Source: JAVKBW01 sp964352715 (GTDB lineage Bacteria; Pseudomonadota; Alphaproteobacteria; UBA8366; Aestuariispiraceae). From it: 15,194 bases of DNA. The notes under the pieces were generated by a model. That model made no database searches. It was not told the origin of the DNA and saw only the letters and a program-made list of their open reading frames with translations. A program made the position numbers and the translations under genes. Position 1 is the stretch's first letter. Every line of letters begins with the position of its first letter. Where the stretch lies: NCBI GenBank assembly GCA_964352715.1, contig CAYGSU010000081.1:1-15194 (forward strand), in the 5' to 3' direction. Below are positions 14,206 to 15,194 of this stretch, piece by piece.

Positions 14206-15174
14206 TCAAACCAGCATTTCGGCAAAGAAATCGGCCACTTCCTGTATGGCGGAACCTGCCTTGGGCATGTGTTCGACATACTGGATGAAGCTGTGCAGCA
14301 TTCCATCGTGAATTCTGAGCCTGACAGGAACGCCGGCCGCTTGCAGCAATTCGGCGAAGGCCAGGCTGTCGTCCAGAACGGGGTCCAACGCGCAGGCCAT
14401 GACATAGGCGGGCGGCAGGTTATCCAGATCATTTTGCAGCAGGTCGAAACCGGGATGCAGCCTGTCGCGCAACGGGTCACTGAACAGCGCGTTAAGCCAG
14501 ACTTCCCTGTCGGCCATCCCCATGCCTTCTTCAGGCCGCTGGAACATGCGCCACGACTGGGAATCCTGCAGACCCACGGCCATATACAACGGCGCTATCG
14601 CCTTGAATCCAGGGGTCACGCCCCGGTCTCGCAACTGCAGGGCGGCATAAAGGGTCATATGCCCGCCGGCGGAATCGCCGGCGCATCCAAGACGGTTCGG
14701 ATCAATACCGTAGCTTTCGGCCTTTGCCATCACATGGATGATCGCTGCTACCGAATCTTCCATCGGCACCGGAAATCTGGCCTCCGGCGCCAGCCGGTAA
14801 TCGACCCCGACAACACAACAGCCGGACCGGCCAGCAAGTTCCCGCATCACCCGGTCATGGGTATCGAGGTTTCCAAGAATCCAGCCGCCGCCATGCAGAT
14901 ACACAATGGTCGGAGCGTCTGTATCGTCTGTCGGATAGTAGAAACGGAGCGGTATTTCATAGCCGTCCTGCGCCGTCGCTGTCGACGATTCGATCCGCGC
15001 CATTTCCGGACCGCCCTGCCGCCAATAGGCCCGGCCCCGGTTATAAAGCTCGCGCATGGCGCCTATATCGCCCGGTTCCGGCGGAGGAACAGGCGCCGGG
15101 TTTTCACGCGCGTCGATCTGCATGGCGCGTACCAGTTCCGGATCGATAAGGGGCGTAATGTCGACTCTTGTCAT
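14206..15174 (-). CDS. Alpha/beta hydrolase, hormone-sensitive lipase family
   Basis: A 322-residue carboxylesterase of the bacterial HSL (family IV) group, probably cytoplasmic, hydrolysing short-chain esters. The oxyanion-hole motif HGGG is at 94-97, the nucleophile Ser168 is in GDSAGG (166-171), the acid is Asp264 in ALDPVLDD and the base is His294 in GMLHSF. The V/D-YRLAPE motif at 125-131 is also typical, as is an N-terminal cap region (about 1-60). No signal peptide is visible. The ATG at 15174 has no strong ribosome site; the 20 bases before it could be the tail of another minus-strand gene whose TGA overlaps this ATG, which would explain initiation by coupling. The natural substrate cannot be deduced. 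It lies 149 bp upstream of acs on the same strand. Confidence 0.93.
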   Translation of the reverse strand: MTRVDITPLIDPELVRAMQIDARENPAPVPPPEPGDIGAMRELYNRGRAYWRQGGPEMARIESSTATAQDGYEIPLRFYYPTDDTDAPTIVYLHGGGWILGNLDTHDRVMRELAGRSGCCVVGVDYRLAPEARFPVPMEDSVAAIIHVMAKAESYGIDPNRLGCAGDSAGGHMTLYAALQLRDRGVTPGFKAIAPLYMAVGLQDSQSWRMFQRPEEGMGMADREVWLNALFSDPLRDRLHPGFDLLQNDLDNLPPAYVMACALDPVLDDSLAFAELLQAAGVPVRLRIHDGMLHSFIQYVEHMPKAGSAIQEVADFFAEMLV

Positions 15175-15194
15175 GACGGATCGGTTTTTCCCAT

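Noticed and set aside
1..15194. tRNA, rRNA, CRISPR arrays, insertion sequences, phage genes or defence islands
   Set aside because: I looked for cloverleaf-like sequence, regular direct repeats, terminal inverted repeats and transposase or integrase motifs and saw none.

Overview
The window looks like ordinary chromosomal DNA of an alphaproteobacterium, with GC near 60% by eye. A marine or soil Rhodospirillales-like lineage is my best guess, but no rRNA or phylogenetic marker is present to fix it. Evidence for the class is the gene set: gloB divergent from a GIGYATPYL-type methyltransferase, a DUF985 cupin next to gloB, and the short Fe-S uracil-DNA-glycosylase-like and QueG/MMACHC-like ferredoxin proteins that recur in this class. 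I see no mobile element, tRNA, rRNA, CRISPR array or prophage.

Layout. (1) Positions 1-2834, minus: an ABC exporter pair, ATPase (ybbA type) followed 4 nt later by a large FtsX-family permease (ybbP type) that runs off the left edge. (2) 2857-6478, plus: a likely operon starting 22 bp from ybbA, with tesA-like GDSL thioesterase/arylesterase, a FIST-domain protein, a Tas-like aldo/keto reductase and thpR. The divergent tesA/ybbA-ybbP arrangement matches E. coli. (3) 6518-6988, minus: a low-molecular-weight protein tyrosine phosphatase, convergent with thpR across a perfect hairpin. (4) 7072-8399, plus: a class III-type sirtuin (cobB) overlapping by 4 nt a UDG-superfamily protein with four Fe-S-type cysteines. 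(5) 10308-8380, minus: gloB, DUF985 cupin and an eight-cysteine ferredoxin/cobalamin-fold-like protein, closely packed, the last convergent with and overlapping the UDG-like gene. (6) 10381-11163, plus: a SAM methyltransferase divergent from gloB with no visible Shine-Dalgarno. (7) 11986-11180, minus: an unrecognised 268-residue protein. (8) 14056-12116, minus: acetyl-CoA synthetase acs, with a strong intrinsic terminator and a candidate promoter containing a 12-bp palindrome. (9) 15174-14206, minus: an HSL-family alpha/beta hydrolase.

How the genes fit together. Several act on small thioesters and acyl groups: TesA hydrolyses acyl thioesters or esters, GloB hydrolyses S-lactoylglutathione, Acs makes acetyl-CoA, and the sirtuin could remove acyl groups from lysines, including the conserved Acs lysine (K607). 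RNA/DNA repair and processing is represented by thpR and the UDG-like gene. Most genes are well-known housekeeping families. I did not find a clear undescribed multi-gene system. The least-explained items are the 268-residue protein, the QueG/MMACHC-like protein, the UDG-like protein coupled to the sirtuin, and the stand-alone FIST protein in the tesA operon.
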